Part shown: piece after piece, positions 10,553 to 21,520 of the stretch
Layout of the letters: every line of letters starts with the position of its first letter
How positions within the stretch are numbered: position 1 is the stretch's first letter
From: Dendrocalamus latiflorus
Taxonomy: Eukaryota; Streptophyta; Magnoliopsida; Poales; Poaceae
Reading direction: 5' to 3'
NCBI GenBank assembly: GCA_017311315.1
Contig: CM029671.1
Location: 25,052,227 to 25,116,226, forward strand
Length of the DNA: 64,000 nt
Program-made: the position numbers and the translations under genes
Notes under the pieces: generated by a model
The model's database searches: none
Seen by the model: the letters and a program-made list of their open reading frames with translations, nothing else
What the model was told of the DNA's origin: nothing

Positions 10553-13345
10553 TCAACGAAATAAGTTCATTACAGAAAACGGATGTAACATACAAGGTTT
10601 ACAAATGGTACATGAATTATAGCATGCATTACAACACCAACTACTGATCCGGAAATGCATTGCATCGTCTAGCTGTGTGCCCTCCTGACCGCATCGCCCA
10701 CAACGTGCACCAAAGGTTCCAGCTTGTGATTCGTCCATGTTGTTTCTAATACGTCGGCTCTGTCGCCGACCCTTCCCACCCTTCAGCATGTTAATATCCG
10801 GAACCCAAGTCCTCGGTGAAATGTCCAAAGTGGTGAAGTTTCCCACCGCCCTGAACCCCCGGAGCTCCCCACACCAAGCTTGCAGTATTCTCTCCTTGAA
10901 AAAGTACTCGGACATGAAGTTGGAAGGATCCATGCCCACCGTTGCGCATGCAGCGAGGACATGAGAGCATGGCTTGTGTAACAACTTAAGCTTGTTGCAT
11001 GTGCAGCTAGGTTCGTTTGCATGATCTCGAAGACATACCTCGTGAGTAATAAGTGAACGAGATGTCCCAAATCCGGCTCTGTCACGGAGTATCACCTCGA
11101 AACGATGCTCCCTGTTGCCCATGACATGCACTGTGTGCAATTGACCCTTCTGTGCCTTCGTCTCCATGTACGCAGTAATTTTTGACGAATACAGGGCTCC
11201 GGGATTGGCCGCATGAAGCGAGGCACTCGCGTGCCTCTCCCTGAAGTAGCGGATTGTGCTGTGAAGAACACCTTCCACGATGGCGACAAAGGGCTGAGAA
11301 CGGAGACCTCTGAGAACCCAATTGTACACCTCGGCAAGGTTAGTTGTCATTATTCCGTACCTTGCGCCATCCGTGTCGTGCAACAGCGACCACTTCTCCA
11401 ATGGTTCCCCCTCGATCCACTGCGAGAAGCACTTGATGTTTCGCGCGCTCCTCCTTCTTGAACCACTTGGGTTAGACTCATCGATTGCTGGCAAGCATTG
11501 CGGTTGTGCCTCCCCAGGAGTGACCGGCCCCTTGCTCCTCTCGTCGACGTTCTTCCTGGTGTGCTCATCCAACAACCCCCATAAAGCATCAAATTTTCTC
11601 TGCTGGTTCTGCCTAGCCAGCCTCTTGAATAGCTTCATCAAAGATTGTTTCGGGAATTGCTTGAAAAAGTTTGCCCCTAAGTGACGACTGCACCACCGGT
11701 TTCTCATGTCCGGCCAAAAAAAGGTCTCCTCAGGGTCTTCTTGAAGTTTTCGTATCGCCTTCATAATACCGGCGTGGCGATCATGGATTATGCACACACC
11801 AGGACGGGTGCCTACAACTCCACCCCTCACATGTCTGAGAAACCACAGCCAGCTCTCATAATTCTCACTCTCCACAAATGCAATGGCCAGCGGCAATATT
11901 TGATTGTTACCGTCAACGCCTATGGCCGTCAGGAGCTGCCCTTTGTATTTGCCTGTCAAGAAGGTCCCATCTATTGAGATAACTGGCAGCATGTGTCTGA
12001 ATGCTTCAATGCTAGCACCAAATGCAAAGAATGCTCTCTGCAACACTGCAAATCCCGGTGGACTTATGGACGGCTTGTCGTGCACCGCGATGTACGTGCC
12101 CGGGTTCCTTTGCTGCAACACCTTAAGCATACGAGGAAGGTTATCGTACGCCGCTTCGAAAGTGCCAAAACGTTTTTCCAACGCCTTTTGCTTGGCACGC
12201 CACGCCTTCGCGTAGCTAATTTTATACTTGAATTTATTCTCAATAGCTAGCATAATATGTGTGGCCGCAACATCTTTCTTCTCCACTATCTCCCCATACA
12301 TCAAATTGGCTATAAATCCGGACGTAAGGTTACGATGCCTTGCCAAGACTGTGTTTAGAATGCAGGAGTGCGGCTCCACCTTGGACACAATCCAGTGAGT
12401 CTCATATTTGGGTCTACGTGCGTGCACCCTAAAAGGACAACCAGTCTGCTCGCACTTCACAGTGTACTGCTCCTGGCTTGATTTGACGACGCGAAATGTC
12501 CGTTGCATTGAAAGGGCCCAAAGTTTGATGGCATCCTGCAGCGCTTCCTTGTCAGCAAACATAGCATGCACCCGAACCTCTGTTTGATGATACTCCCATG
12601 GCGATTCATGCTCATCATGTGCGGAAACACCCTCCGCATTATACTGGTTCCATTCTTCGGGGATAGGAACTTCTTCATCATCGGAACTGTCCTCCTCGTT
12701 GTCCTCTACAGCTTGCTCTTCATCCCATGCCCTCTGGTCATCAGATTCCATCTGATGCACGATATACTCATTATGCTCTCCTTCATCAGCTTGCCCAGTT
12801 CCCTCTCTATAGCTTGACAGCTGTAACTCTCCTCCATGTACCGCATCGGCTTGCCCAGTTCCCTCTCTATAGCTTGACGGCCTTAACTCTCCTCCGTGTA
12901 CCGCATCGCCTTCATCACGACCAACTTCATCAGCTCCACCGACGTGCGGCCCGCCCGAGGTGCTAGCACCTCCCGAAGCATAGGCGGACGCACGAGCTTG
13001 CGCAGCTGCTTGTAGTGAGCACGGTTGCACAAGCAGGACACACTCGTATCCACGGCGCCGGCACCCTTGCACAAAGCCCTTCCACGAAGCAGAGCGCACC
13101 AATGTCTTCAACTCCCATCTGATGTCAGTGGAAGACCGGCTCCAAAGCCCTTGCACAACGACGCTGCACACCTCGGGGTCCAATGAAAAACTCTGGGTCA
13201 GCCAATGCTGCACATCTGTCATTCGAGCATTCTCGTCATCCGGAAGTACGAGAGTGACTTGCGGAAAATCGCTCAAATCCACACCAGTCGGACCTTCACG
13301 AATCATTCCAACACCATAATACACTCTCAATGTAGTACTGGCCAT
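10553..13345 (-). CDS. MULE transposase (MURA-like), C-terminus frameshifted
   Basis: A 930-codon frame from ATG at 13345. An acidic N-terminal region has a 20-residue segment repeated twice (residues about 147-186). A WRKY/GCM1-like zinc-binding region follows at about 265-335 (KCEQTGCPFRVH...HSC). The MULE transposase core has Asp459 in ISIDGTFL and Asp522 in IIHDRHAG; the third acid is not assigned. A CSRH motif follows, then a SWIM zinc finger at about 770-800 (CTC...CSH). At about residue 885 a CX2C knuckle starts, but the frame changes before its His and last Cys. In the neighbouring frame the remaining CX2CX4HX4C residues appear and a stop lies at 10641-10643. One base therefore seems missing near 10680, adding about 40 unrelated residues. 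The TIRs and target duplication show this is a transposon gene, not a domesticated FAR1/FHY3 gene. Confidence 0.9.
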   Translation of the reverse strand: MASTTLRVYYGVGMIREGPTGVDLSDFPQVTLVLPDDENARMTDVQHWLTQSFSLDPEVCSVVVQGLWSRSSTDIRWELKTLVRSASWKGFVQGCRRRGYECVLLVQPCSLQAAAQARASAYASGGASTSGGPHVGGADEVGRDEGDAVHGGELRPSSYREGTGQADAVHGGELQLSSYREGTGQADEGEHNEYIVHQMESDDQRAWDEEQAVEDNEEDSSDDEEVPIPEEWNQYNAEGVSAHDEHESPWEYHQTEVRVHAMFADKEALQDAIKLWALSMQRTFRVVKSSQEQYTVKCEQTGCPFRVHARRPKYETHWIVSKVEPHSCILNTVLARHRNLTSGFIANLMYGEIVEKKDVAATHIMLAIENKFKYKISYAKAWRAKQKALEKRFGTFEAAYDNLPRMLKVLQQRNPGTYIAVHDKPSISPPGFAVLQRAFFAFGASIEAFRHMLPVISIDGTFLTGKYKGQLLTAIGVDGNNQILPLAIAFVESENYESWLWFLRHVRGGVVGTRPGVCIIHDRHAGIMKAIRKLQEDPEETFFWPDMRNRWCSRHLGANFFKQFPKQSLMKLFKRLARQNQQRKFDALWGLLDEHTRKNVDERSKGPVTPGEAQPQCLPAIDESNPSGSRRRSARNIKCFSQWIEGEPLEKWSLLHDTDGARYGIMTTNLAEVYNWVLRGLRSQPFVAIVEGVLHSTIRYFRERHASASLHAANPGALYSSKITAYMETKAQKGQLHTVHVMGNREHRFEVILRDRAGFGTSRSLITHEVCLRDHANEPSCTCNKLKLLHKPCSHVLAACATVGMDPSNFMSEYFFKERILQAWCGELRGFRAVGNFTTLDISPRTWVPDINMLKGGKGRRQSRRIRNNMDESQAGTFGARCGRCGQEGTQLDDAMHFRISSWCCNACYNSCTICKPCMLHPFSVMNLFR
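12787..12906 (-). repeat. 60-bp in-frame tandem repeat in the transposase gene
   Basis: Two units (12787-12846 and 12847-12906) differ at a handful of bases. They encode the 20-residue repeat DAVHGGEL..SSYREGTGQA in the acidic linker of the transposase. Confidence 0.9.
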
Positions 13346-13469
13346 TAATGATGTATGCCTAGATGTATGATTGAAATTTACGACATGTCAAATAACATGG
13401 GAGTTGAAGACTGTAAATACAACATAATTACAAAAAATACCTGGATCCAAATCGATGGAATAGCTTCGA

Positions 13470-13567
13470 CTTCTTCTTCCTCCCTCACCTCCTCTCCTTC
13501 TCTTCTCTCCTCCTCTCCTCCCTCTCTTCTCCTCTTCTTTTCTTCCTCTTCCTCCTCTCTTCTCTCT
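13470..13567. repeat. CT-rich low-complexity tract
   Basis: Almost pure pyrimidine on the plus strand (TTCTTCCTCC, CTCCTCTCC type units), upstream of the transposase ATG on its coding strand. It could act as a promoter or 5'-UTR pyrimidine-rich region. Confidence 0.8.
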
Positions 13568-13643
13568 GGGCAGAATGAGGGAATAACGATTTCTGCGTAG
13601 AACGAGGGGAATGTGCCCGGGGGTAATGGGCGGCATAATTGCA

Positions 13644-13897
13644 GTCGCCCTACGGTTGGGCGACTGCAATTTCAGTCGCTCAACCGTTGGGCGACTGCAA
13701 TTGCAGTCGCTCAACCGTAAAGCGATTGAAGAAGTCGCCCAACGGTACACAGATTCCCTAAATGTCGCCTCCCGGTTGGGCGAAAGGCTGCAGTCGCCCA
13801 ATGGGGTGGCGACTGGAGATTATTTTTGTAAAAAATGTTGTCGCGGGTATATTTATGTATTTTCGAATAAAAAACAGATTATCCGTACAAAAAATTC
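13644..13897 (-). repeat. MULE right terminal inverted repeat
   Basis: 254 bp, inverted relative to 7702-7955. The terminal 20 bases are identical on both sides. The inner subrepeats differ at a few positions (for example GCAATTTCAG against GCAATTGCAG). Confidence 0.9.
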
Positions 13898-13906
13898 GAA
13901 ATCCAA

Positions 13907-15176
13907 GGCACTGGACGGCAATATAGAATCCTTAAATTCCATCCATGCATTTGAGCTCGTCTGTAAATCAGTAGTACTAGCTATAGCTACGTACGTACCT
14001 ACCATAGTGTAATTCTAACCTTTCAACATCATTCATATGTTTAGTAATAACTCTCTGTGGTCTATAGCAAAAGACTGTAGATCGATCACTTGCATTGGCA
14101 AGAAAATGAAGGGCACATGCATAGTAAGTGAAGTAAGTCGACAAGCAATTCGTTAGGTATAGTAGTTTGCATGCCTAGTGCTAGATCTCCCTTTTTGTTC
14201 TTGACTTTGTGTGCCGGAGAAGACTCTTCCGTAAAGATTCTATACGCACTTTGATTTGATGGAGGCTCCAAGTGACAAAAACATGGCACCATGACTAGCA
14301 CGGCACTTGTTACTTGTTAGAACTTAGTTCTTTTTTTACGTGACGTTTTTAACTTCTACAGTTTTTAATATACAATTTTCATAACTATTTTTTTATAATT
14401 TTACACTAAGATATACTAATAAAAATATAATATTATAAAAGTATTTTTAATAATAAATTTAATAATACAATTTATATATAGTTAATCTAGATAATTTTAA
14501 ATCTATTGGTAGTTAAGTTTAAGAAAGTTTGATAATATGGATTCTGAAAAGTTAAGAAAAAAAACGGAGGGAGTAATTAGAAGCCACAGGGACGACACTA
14601 CTCCTGCCACGAAATTCCCCAGTACACGAATTAATTCCGCTTTTGCGCTGTGCACGCCTGAAGATTCGTCGAGCCAAGGGCACACACTTCAATTTCGTGA
14701 TTCAGTTCTCCGTGTCTCGCAGCCATTTCCAATGGGACTAACGTGCTGGCACTACATGCAGTCCAAACTTCGAGATCATTTGGTGATAATAAGAACCGGC
14801 AATTCTTGCGCAAGGAAATTAGACCATCTGCATTTTAGCCGGTTCAAACGAGGAAGGATGATACATTGAATCGATTTAATACATTAGAGTGATTAATTCT
14901 AATAAAAAAATACATAAAACTAGACTCTACTTAGAAGTTGATTCAAAGCATTAAATAATTCATACGAGCATTAAACAAGGAGATAGTGCGGTTGATAGAT
15001 GATATTATTATTTTGTGGTTTTTTAATGTAACGTGGGTCTCAGTTATTAGTAGGAATCGGTTCAATACATTATAAAAAATAATGTTAGTTCTTAGAATGT
15101 TCACATAATATAACTTTAAATCGATATCGGTTCAATACACTAAAGATTTTGTATAGTATCATCAACTCATACGTTC
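13907..15176. other. AT-rich spacer with MITE-like remnants
   Basis: No gene is seen. The block at about 14336-14576 ends in AAAACGGAGGGAGTAATTA, a Stowaway-like terminus. A second AT-rich block (about 14830-15165) repeats ATCGGTTCAATACA twice. Short frames here carry no recognisable domain. Confidence 0.45.
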
Positions 15177-15943
15177 GACGACTCTCTTTATTTTTTTAGA
15201 TAAAGGATATAAAATCCAGCCTCTATATCCACGAGGGATATACACAGCCAAAAGATACACGAGCTCTTAGGCTCAAAGCCTCAAAACTAAGGAGCATACA
15301 ACAACAAGAAGACTAGCTTAAGAACTAAGAAAAAAAGCTAGATAGACTAAGCTTCAGCACTTTTCTTCGTCCTTGCTCTCAACCAAATCCCTATCCTCAT
15401 CCGGCTGAGCCATCCAAACTTCGGTCAGCTTTGCGTGAAGATGGACCTCCAAGGCGACGTCTCCAAAGAGGCGACGAGGGTCGCCGACGCCGCCTGCCTC
15501 ACCGAGGCAGGGTTTTCACCTGGAGATCAGTAAACATGAGGGCTATGGAGTGCCATGACAACTCCTCCAGGAAGGACAATGGCGCCCGAAGGCGTCATCG
15601 TTGTCGAGACCGGTAAACGCCGGCAAGGCTTTCGCCAGCACATCCACAGCACACCACGCACTATCCACACACAAAAGACCGCCACCAACACACCGGGCTC
15701 CTGCACGCCTCAAGGCCATGGCATAGCAGCCCTTGAACTCCACGACGAGCCGCTCCCAGCGAAGACGACGCCTATGCGCCACCATGGCATACTGCACTGA
15801 TGCGCCACCACGGCATACTCCCAGCGAAGACATCACCGCTTCTGCGCGCGCGAACCTGCTGCGGGTAGCAGAACGACTCCTCACCCGCTGCTCCCGCGCA
15901 CGCGCTCGCCCTTCTCGATCAGCGAAGACGACTCTCTTTATTT
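15177..15943 (-). mobile_element. Retroposed insertion with 17-bp target duplication
   Basis: The direct repeat GACGACTCTCTTTATTT occurs at 15177-15193 and 15927-15943. The 733 bp between them end, read on the minus strand, in TCCTTTATCTAAAA running into the A-rich duplication. That is the arrangement left by target-primed reverse transcription. The body is GC-rich with frames on both strands (15543-15962 minus, 15555-15800 plus) that show no reverse transcriptase motif. It is probably a 5'-truncated LINE tail or a processed transcript. The source is not identified. Confidence 0.7.
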
Positions 15944-16701
15944 GACAGGCAGTCCAAAACACACGCTGTACATTAATATCATAGTGATCGAAGTGATTAA
16001 TTCTTGTTCGATCCTCAATTACTTGTGCTTAATTACTTCAACCGGTGGCGGAAATTTGGCTTTCATAAAAGTGACTACATGTGCTAGCACTGTTTTGGAA
16101 CTTTCGATCGAGCTACATATATAAAAATCTAGATCGACGTGGAACTTTCTTTTGTTCCAAAGCAAGAATATGCTTAGGAAAGGTTGCATGCATGTAGCTT
16201 GGTATAGCATCGCATCTACTCCCTTGTCTCGTATTGCCAACGGGCTGCAGTTTCTCCGGACGCATACCACCCTTCATCTTTCTTCCTTTGTTCCTTTCTT
16301 TCTTTCAGTCGTGTTCGCTAGCTTTCCCATGTGAGTTTATGTGCACCAGCTAGTCATATTCGATCGAAGTACCGCCAAGTTAAAGAGTATCTAGTGTGCT
16401 ATATTTTTCACGAGCTTTTGAGACCTGCATATATGTACACGGTTTAATTTTGTTGCCACTTGCAAATTAATCCCGTATTTGACACCTTGATCGATCGCAA
16501 CAAATTTAGCTTCTCGCAGAAGTCTCCTACAAAACTAGACAGACGGAGAGGGGCTTCTCGCAGTGAGAAGTACATGCTTACTAAAAAAATTAAAGCATCA
16601 TCTACTAATTTGAGAATTAAACCAGGGCACAAATCCTCATCAAGAAGATAGAACCCTAATCATAAGACACTGTCACCATCGGGGTGAAACGGGATTTATA
16701 A
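15944..16701. other. Intergenic, no gene seen
   Basis: AT-rich spacer with only short overlapping frames. Two short runs of GATCGATCG are present. Nothing functional can be supported. Confidence 0.5.
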
Positions 16702-16957
16702 GGGACTGTTCTTTTTGGCTGCGGCTTTTGGCTTTTGGCTACGGCTTATGGCTTTTGGGTTGTTTATACGAAAGATTACAGAGTAACAATAACTCACGTG
16801 CAGTTGTTACCGATATAAATAAAGTCAATAAAGTATGTACTACAATTAACTAGTAGATCTTATCTTTAAAAAAACACTCTGTTTAAAAGTTAGTTACTAT
16901 AGAAAAGCCAAAAAACAGCTTTTAAAAGCTGAAAAGTTAGAGGGCGACAGAAAGAAC
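16702..16957. repeat. MITE family B copy
   Basis: It starts GGGACTGTTCTTTTTGGCTG and carries AACTCACGTGCAGTTGTTAC and GTATGTACTACAATTAACTA. It ends in the inverted GACAGAAAGAACC. About 255 bp, collinear with the copy at 2212. Confidence 0.6.
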
Positions 16958-17972
16958 CGAAAACCAATTCGCAGGCCACTCAATCGCTAGATGCAGCTGC
17001 ATGCACGAAAAACGTAGCTATGTTTCCAAATATGCACGCATGTTGCAGCAATTTGCTCCGTGGTATTAACCTGATTTGGGCGTAAGGAAACAGCGTAATA
17101 CAACTCTTTTCTGAGCAATCTGAACACGGAAACAAAACGGCCTGCTTTTGGTTTTGGATTGCTTCTTTATTTTGCCATTACAAGACACTTTATCAGGGTA
17201 TACGCCTGCAAACACAATTATATTTTAACTATAGGCAGTAGAGTTGTATAACAAAGACAGCTGTATCATATTATCTAGTCGCATAATTACGTGGATAAAT
17301 CTACTAGTTGATATTAAATACAATAATTAATGGTGCCAAAGTGGCGTGCCATATATATTTACCATTGTGAATATATAAACCAGTTTCACAGAGGTGCCAA
17401 AGTGCTGTACTACTGTTTTATGCAAACGTATCGACGTAGCAGGCGTAGATGTGGTGGAACCAAATCTATCTCAATTAGTTTACAGTATTTAATCAGCCAA
17501 CCGTATATAACAAAAGGCATGGCTTTTGGACTAAACATGTGCAATCTAGAGACAGAATTAAGAAACACGCGCTCGTGACACGTCACTTAATTAGTGCCGT
17601 CCTACAGAAATTTATGCGTGAAACTGCCCAAGTTTTTGTCCTGTTTCATGCATGCAATGCAGTCGTGTCCAACCAAAGATATAGCTAGCAATATATCAAA
17701 ATGTAAGTTCTGGATCAACCAAATCAATGTATTTATTTACTTAGGCTACCGACACACTCAAAAAAAGATCACATATCTGACTTTTGGATTGCAAGAGACA
17801 AACACTACTACACTTGCGATACTACAGATTAGTCCCTTGAAAACTGCACAAAGCATTGTCCTATTCCATGCACTGATACACGCAAACATGTCCAGATAGT
17901 AAAACATAACAATGTACCAAACATCATCAGCAACTCGATCTGAGTTTACGCATCAACTTTTAACCCCCAAAC
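16958..17972. other. Intergenic, no gene seen
   Basis: AT-rich spacer. Short frames (17330-17578, 17594-17899) have no domain and spacer-like composition. Confidence 0.5.
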
Positions 17973-18102
17973 AAATAATTGAGCAGCCACTTCGATCGAT
18001 CGACCTGACTTTGGCATTGCAAGAGACAAGGCGCACAAAATAATTGAGCAGCCACTTCGATCGATCGACCTGACTTTGGCATTGCAAGAGACAAGGCGCA
18101 CA
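17973..18102. repeat. 65-bp perfect tandem duplication
   Basis: Units 17973-18037 and 18038-18102 are the same over 65 bp. Each contains GAGCAGCCACTTCGATCGAT and GGCATTGCAAGAGACAAGG. Identity implies a recent slippage or repair event. Confidence 0.9.
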
Positions 18103-20120
18103 AAGAAAAGGCACGACGAGACATACAGAACCAAATTGTCAACAAAACAATCGCGTCTTTCCATATCACCCAATCATCAAATCTAGTCACCTCCCATTAG
18201 TTTTTTCTGGTTCTTGGCAGCTCCATTCCTTTTGGCACACTCCAACTAGCCAGTCCCACAAGCAAACGAAACGGGGATCGCTCGAAAAGATCGAAAGCCC
18301 CACGCGTGCACTTGCGATATCAGAGGCTTGTTAATGCGAGTGTAACAGCCACCAAATTAATAGAAACAACTTTGACATAATACTTTTGGAAAGGCACGGC
18401 CCCGACGTGGCAAAATGTTGCCAAGAGACATGGCATTAACAAAGGAGACTGGTTAGGCCTAACCCCTCTTGTTTTTTTTGGCCCTTAGCAGATGGACTGG
18501 CTCTAATGAGAGGAAGCTTCCACCTTAATAAAATCACATCGAGCACTTACCTACCCCGCTCGGCAACACAATTTCAAAGCGACTGAGCTCGGTCGATTCG
18601 AGGCAACAAGTGGCGAAATGTTTTAATGGCCAACACGTATGATTGACTCGGATCCGTGATTCGCGACTAGCTCTTGGTTGTTCTCTCTGTCCTTGTCGAT
18701 CTCCTCCGATCCCGTTGAGAAATGGGAGCCGCTGAATTGGTTGGCGCACGGAGACGTACCGGGCCATCATCTTTAGAACATGATATTAGACAATACATTA
18801 CTATTTTTTTAGTTTTAACGAGTTATAGAATAATAAGCTTTATCAGAGTTGCATAATGAAACTATAATTAAATATTGTGCTTTAATATAATAGTTAACAC
18901 GTAGAACTATGATCTTAAATACAAATATTTAAATATAAAAGAAGATACGGATAATTAGATACCTTTTTTCCAGTTCAATCAAGCGGTACCTTAGTTTGGC
19001 AAGAAATGTCATTGTTAGTTACATGTCGAAAAAGGTGCTGCTAGCTACCATACCTAGTTTCGCTGATAAAGTGTGCAGACCAATGTACAAACGAGTAGAA
19101 ATATGAAGTAATTTCTATTTATAAGGTGGTTTATGTTGCCCTATGTATAAGCTATGTTTCTGAACCATTTGATCAAAACAAAATCAAACACGCGCACACG
19201 TCAAAAGCTAATCCAAAGGTCGAGAAAATCGACTCGGATTCGACGGAAAAGACACGCAAGTTACAAATATCAATGCCGTTTCTAAAATATTATTTAAAAA
19301 ATCATCATGTGGTTGCAACTAATAGTACTTAGCTATGTCCGGAGTGATCACTGTCAATGCATTTTCTATTGAGCCCACAGACTCATGACTGGAGTAGCAT
19401 GAATGGTAGACTCTTTTAGGTTGTACCTTATGGTTTATATCTGTGGTTTTAAATTCTGATTTATTCATAAGAGACAGAACACAGAGAAAAATAGTCTTAT
19501 ACGATTTTAGTTACTATAGATGAAGTCAGCATAATATGTACTATAATTTACCTTTAGACTCTGCCTTAAAAAACACAAGTTTTAAATTGGTTACTATTCA
19601 TCCTTACATAAGCAATAAGTAAAAGCCATCTCAAACTCAGCCAAATTTCATCAAACAAATAAATAGAATAGTTTTACTGTTGTCAATTTAAAATAGCTTA
19701 TTAAAAGAGTCTTTTTAAAATAGTTTATTGACATTCGATTTATTTACACAAATATTCATAATAGATTAAAAGCTATCGGCTATAACAGGAAAAAAAACTC
19801 CCCATTTCCAGTTAGCATCTCTCATTTCTTTTCTCGATCTGTCTCTGTCTTCTCCTCTCTCTCTCTCTCCCCCTCTCTTCAGTCACCCCTCTGATTCTCT
19901 CTCTCCCCTTCAATGCGACGGTTAAGTCCGTTCAGATCCAGCCGGCCTCCCTCCGCTCCACGTCGCGCTGCCCCCGCCCAGTGGGCCCGGCGTCAGGTAA
20001 GAGCGTAGGCATGTCCACCGCGACAAGCGCGGCACAGCGCCACAACAAAAGCGAGATCCATCCGCAGCGGAAGATAAATTATATGAGGTATATAATAAAT
20101 ATGAAAATAAGTTTAGATCT
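18103..20120. other. Intergenic with MITE relics and a CT tract
   Basis: No gene is seen. At 19417-19640 a diverged family B MITE-like block carries GATGAAGTCAGCATAATATG and TACTATAATTTACC. At about 19815-19905 there is a CT-rich low-complexity run (CTCTCTCTCTCTCC). The rest is AT-rich spacer. Confidence 0.45.
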
Positions 20121-20596
20121 GTGCGTTTGGAAAGACCTCCGGTAGTCCCTAGCATCTCTAGGGGGGCTATGCAATGGGGCAAGATTTTTGGTTCTTCGTC
20201 TAGTTCTTGTGCAGGTGCAGGTACACATCAGTTAGGAGGAGGAAGGCGACAAAGCACTGGAGACCTATCAAGCTATCTCAACAGTGATAGCGTCAGCTTC
20301 GAGCAGGAGTTGAACATCCTCTCATAGTGGCAAACCCAGAAGGTATCATATCCAGTGCTATCCATATTAGCGCGGGATGTGTTGACTGTTCCTGTCTCTA
20401 CAGTCTCTTCGGAGTTAGTATTCAGTCTTTCCGGAAAATAATCGAGGAGCGACGAGCAAGTCTCTCCAACGAGATGGTCGAAGTACTTATGACCGTCAAA
20501 GACTGGGAACAAGCTGAATCAAGACTCCAACATACTGCAAATAATAAAGATTTAGAAGAGTCTTTTGAGAATTTGTATTTAGATAGCAATGAATAG
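20121..20596 (+). pseudogene. hAT transposase C-terminal fragment
   Basis: Read across two or three frames, this encodes the C-terminal dimerisation region of an hAT transposase of the RICESLEEPER/zinc-finger BED type. DLSSYLNSDSVSFEQE precedes LNILSWW-like sequence, then a segment matching YPVLS.LARD.LTVPVSTVSSE, then EERRASLSNEMVEVLMTVKDW. The frame changes near 20330 and again near 20420-20440, so it is inactive. No upstream catalytic domain is left in the preceding kilobase. Confidence 0.75.
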
Positions 20597-20862
20597 GATT
20601 TTCAATATTTTTCTCACTAATGAGCTTTATAGGTTGTATTTTTTTTCTTTACCAAGGTTTTCTCAAATTGAGTTTTTACTTGGTAAAGTTTTTAATGAGG
20701 CAGCCATCCCATGTAATTTAATAAGTTAATAAAGCTCATTATGTCATTGGAAATATTTATTTTTGTGATTAACAATGTCTACAATTTTCTATATTTTTCT
20801 GAATTTTCTACAATTTTTTTATTACATTTTTTGTTAATTTTTCTCAATTGTTCTTTTTTCCG

Positions 20863-21052
20863 ACTAAACGGGTTAGCGGGCCGGCACGACCCGTTTAGCC
20901 GAAATCGTGCCCGGGCCGGCACGACACGTCCTCGGGCCGTGCCTGGGCTCCCACCGCGGCCCGCGGGCCAGCACGGCACGGCCCGTTTAATACACGGGCC
21001 TTAACGGGTCGTGCCGAGCCCGGACCCGTGCCGGCCCGGCACATTGGCCAGC
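20863..21052. repeat. GC-rich subterminal region of an hAT element
   Basis: A dense set of alternating CGGCACG, ACCCGTTTA and inverted ACGGGTC motifs ends at GTGCCGGCCCGGCACATTGG. Such GC-rich subterminal repeats are typical of grass hAT elements. It follows the hAT transposase relic and probably marks the right end of the same element. The left end was not found. Confidence 0.55.
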
Positions 21053-21346
21053 TCCAGATCCGCTCACTCCGCTCGGCGGCTACTGTAGCTAGTAGCAGCA
21101 GCGCCTTTTCGCCCACCGACCGACCGCGTGGCCCACCGCCGCCCACCGAGCGTTTCCCGGGCAAGGCAGGCGTGGGCGCCTGTACTTGGTTCGCGACCGC
21201 AGCGCGTTTTTACGTGCTCGCTCGGACTGGCCGCGCGCGGCGTCGGCGTCCGTGCGTTTTTGGCTCGTTCCGGGAGTGTTTTTTTTCACCTGGCCTGACC
21301 GCGCCCCACGCGCGCGGACGGCTGGCCCCCCGCACGCCGACCCCGG
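21053..21346. other. GC-rich flank of the composite copia insertion
   Basis: CpG-rich sequence open in several frames. Together with 35401-35660 it formed one contiguous GC-rich block before the 14-kb insertion. It could be a host promoter or exon, but no domain is visible. Confidence 0.35.
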
Positions 21347-21520
21347 TGTTACAACTTGGGAGTTACGGATGATCTCATCCAACCGACAGCAGTTGCTCTC
21401 TCTGTTCCTCTTTCTTGAACCGACGCCAATGACGTCCGTACTCATGTATATATACAGAATTGATGATCAATGAAATCGATGGTTCACTGTTATTTCTGTT
21501 TCTATTTTTACATTCAAACA
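21347..21520 (+). repeat. 5' LTR of the composite copia
   Basis: 174 bp, TGTTACAACTTGGG ... CATTCAAACA, no difference seen from the 3' LTR. TATATATA at about 21448 is the likely TATA box. The first bases after it (CGTTATCAGCACTGCG) sit where a primer-binding site belongs but are not the usual TGGTATCAGAGC. Confidence 0.95.

Larger units (their letters stand above)
7702..13897 (-). mobile_element. Complete Mutator-like element (MULE)
   Basis: The left terminus 7702-7955 and right terminus 13644-13897 are inverted copies, both 254 bp, beginning GAATTTTTTGTACGGATAAT. They are flanked by 9-bp direct repeats GAAATCTAA (7693-7701) and GAAATCCAA (13898-13906), 8 of 9 identical. A 9-bp duplication and long termini are diagnostic of Mutator elements. 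The element is 6196 bp. It carries a MULE transposase on the minus strand, a minus-strand GRF zinc-finger gene, a plus-strand GRF zinc-finger gene and a 30-bp minisatellite between the two GRF genes. The single mismatch in the target duplication suggests the insertion is not brand new. Confidence 0.93.

Noticed and set aside
10553..13345. Domesticated FAR1/FHY3 transcription factor
   Set aside because: The domain set is similar, but 254-bp TIRs and a 9-bp duplication enclose it, so it is a transposon gene.
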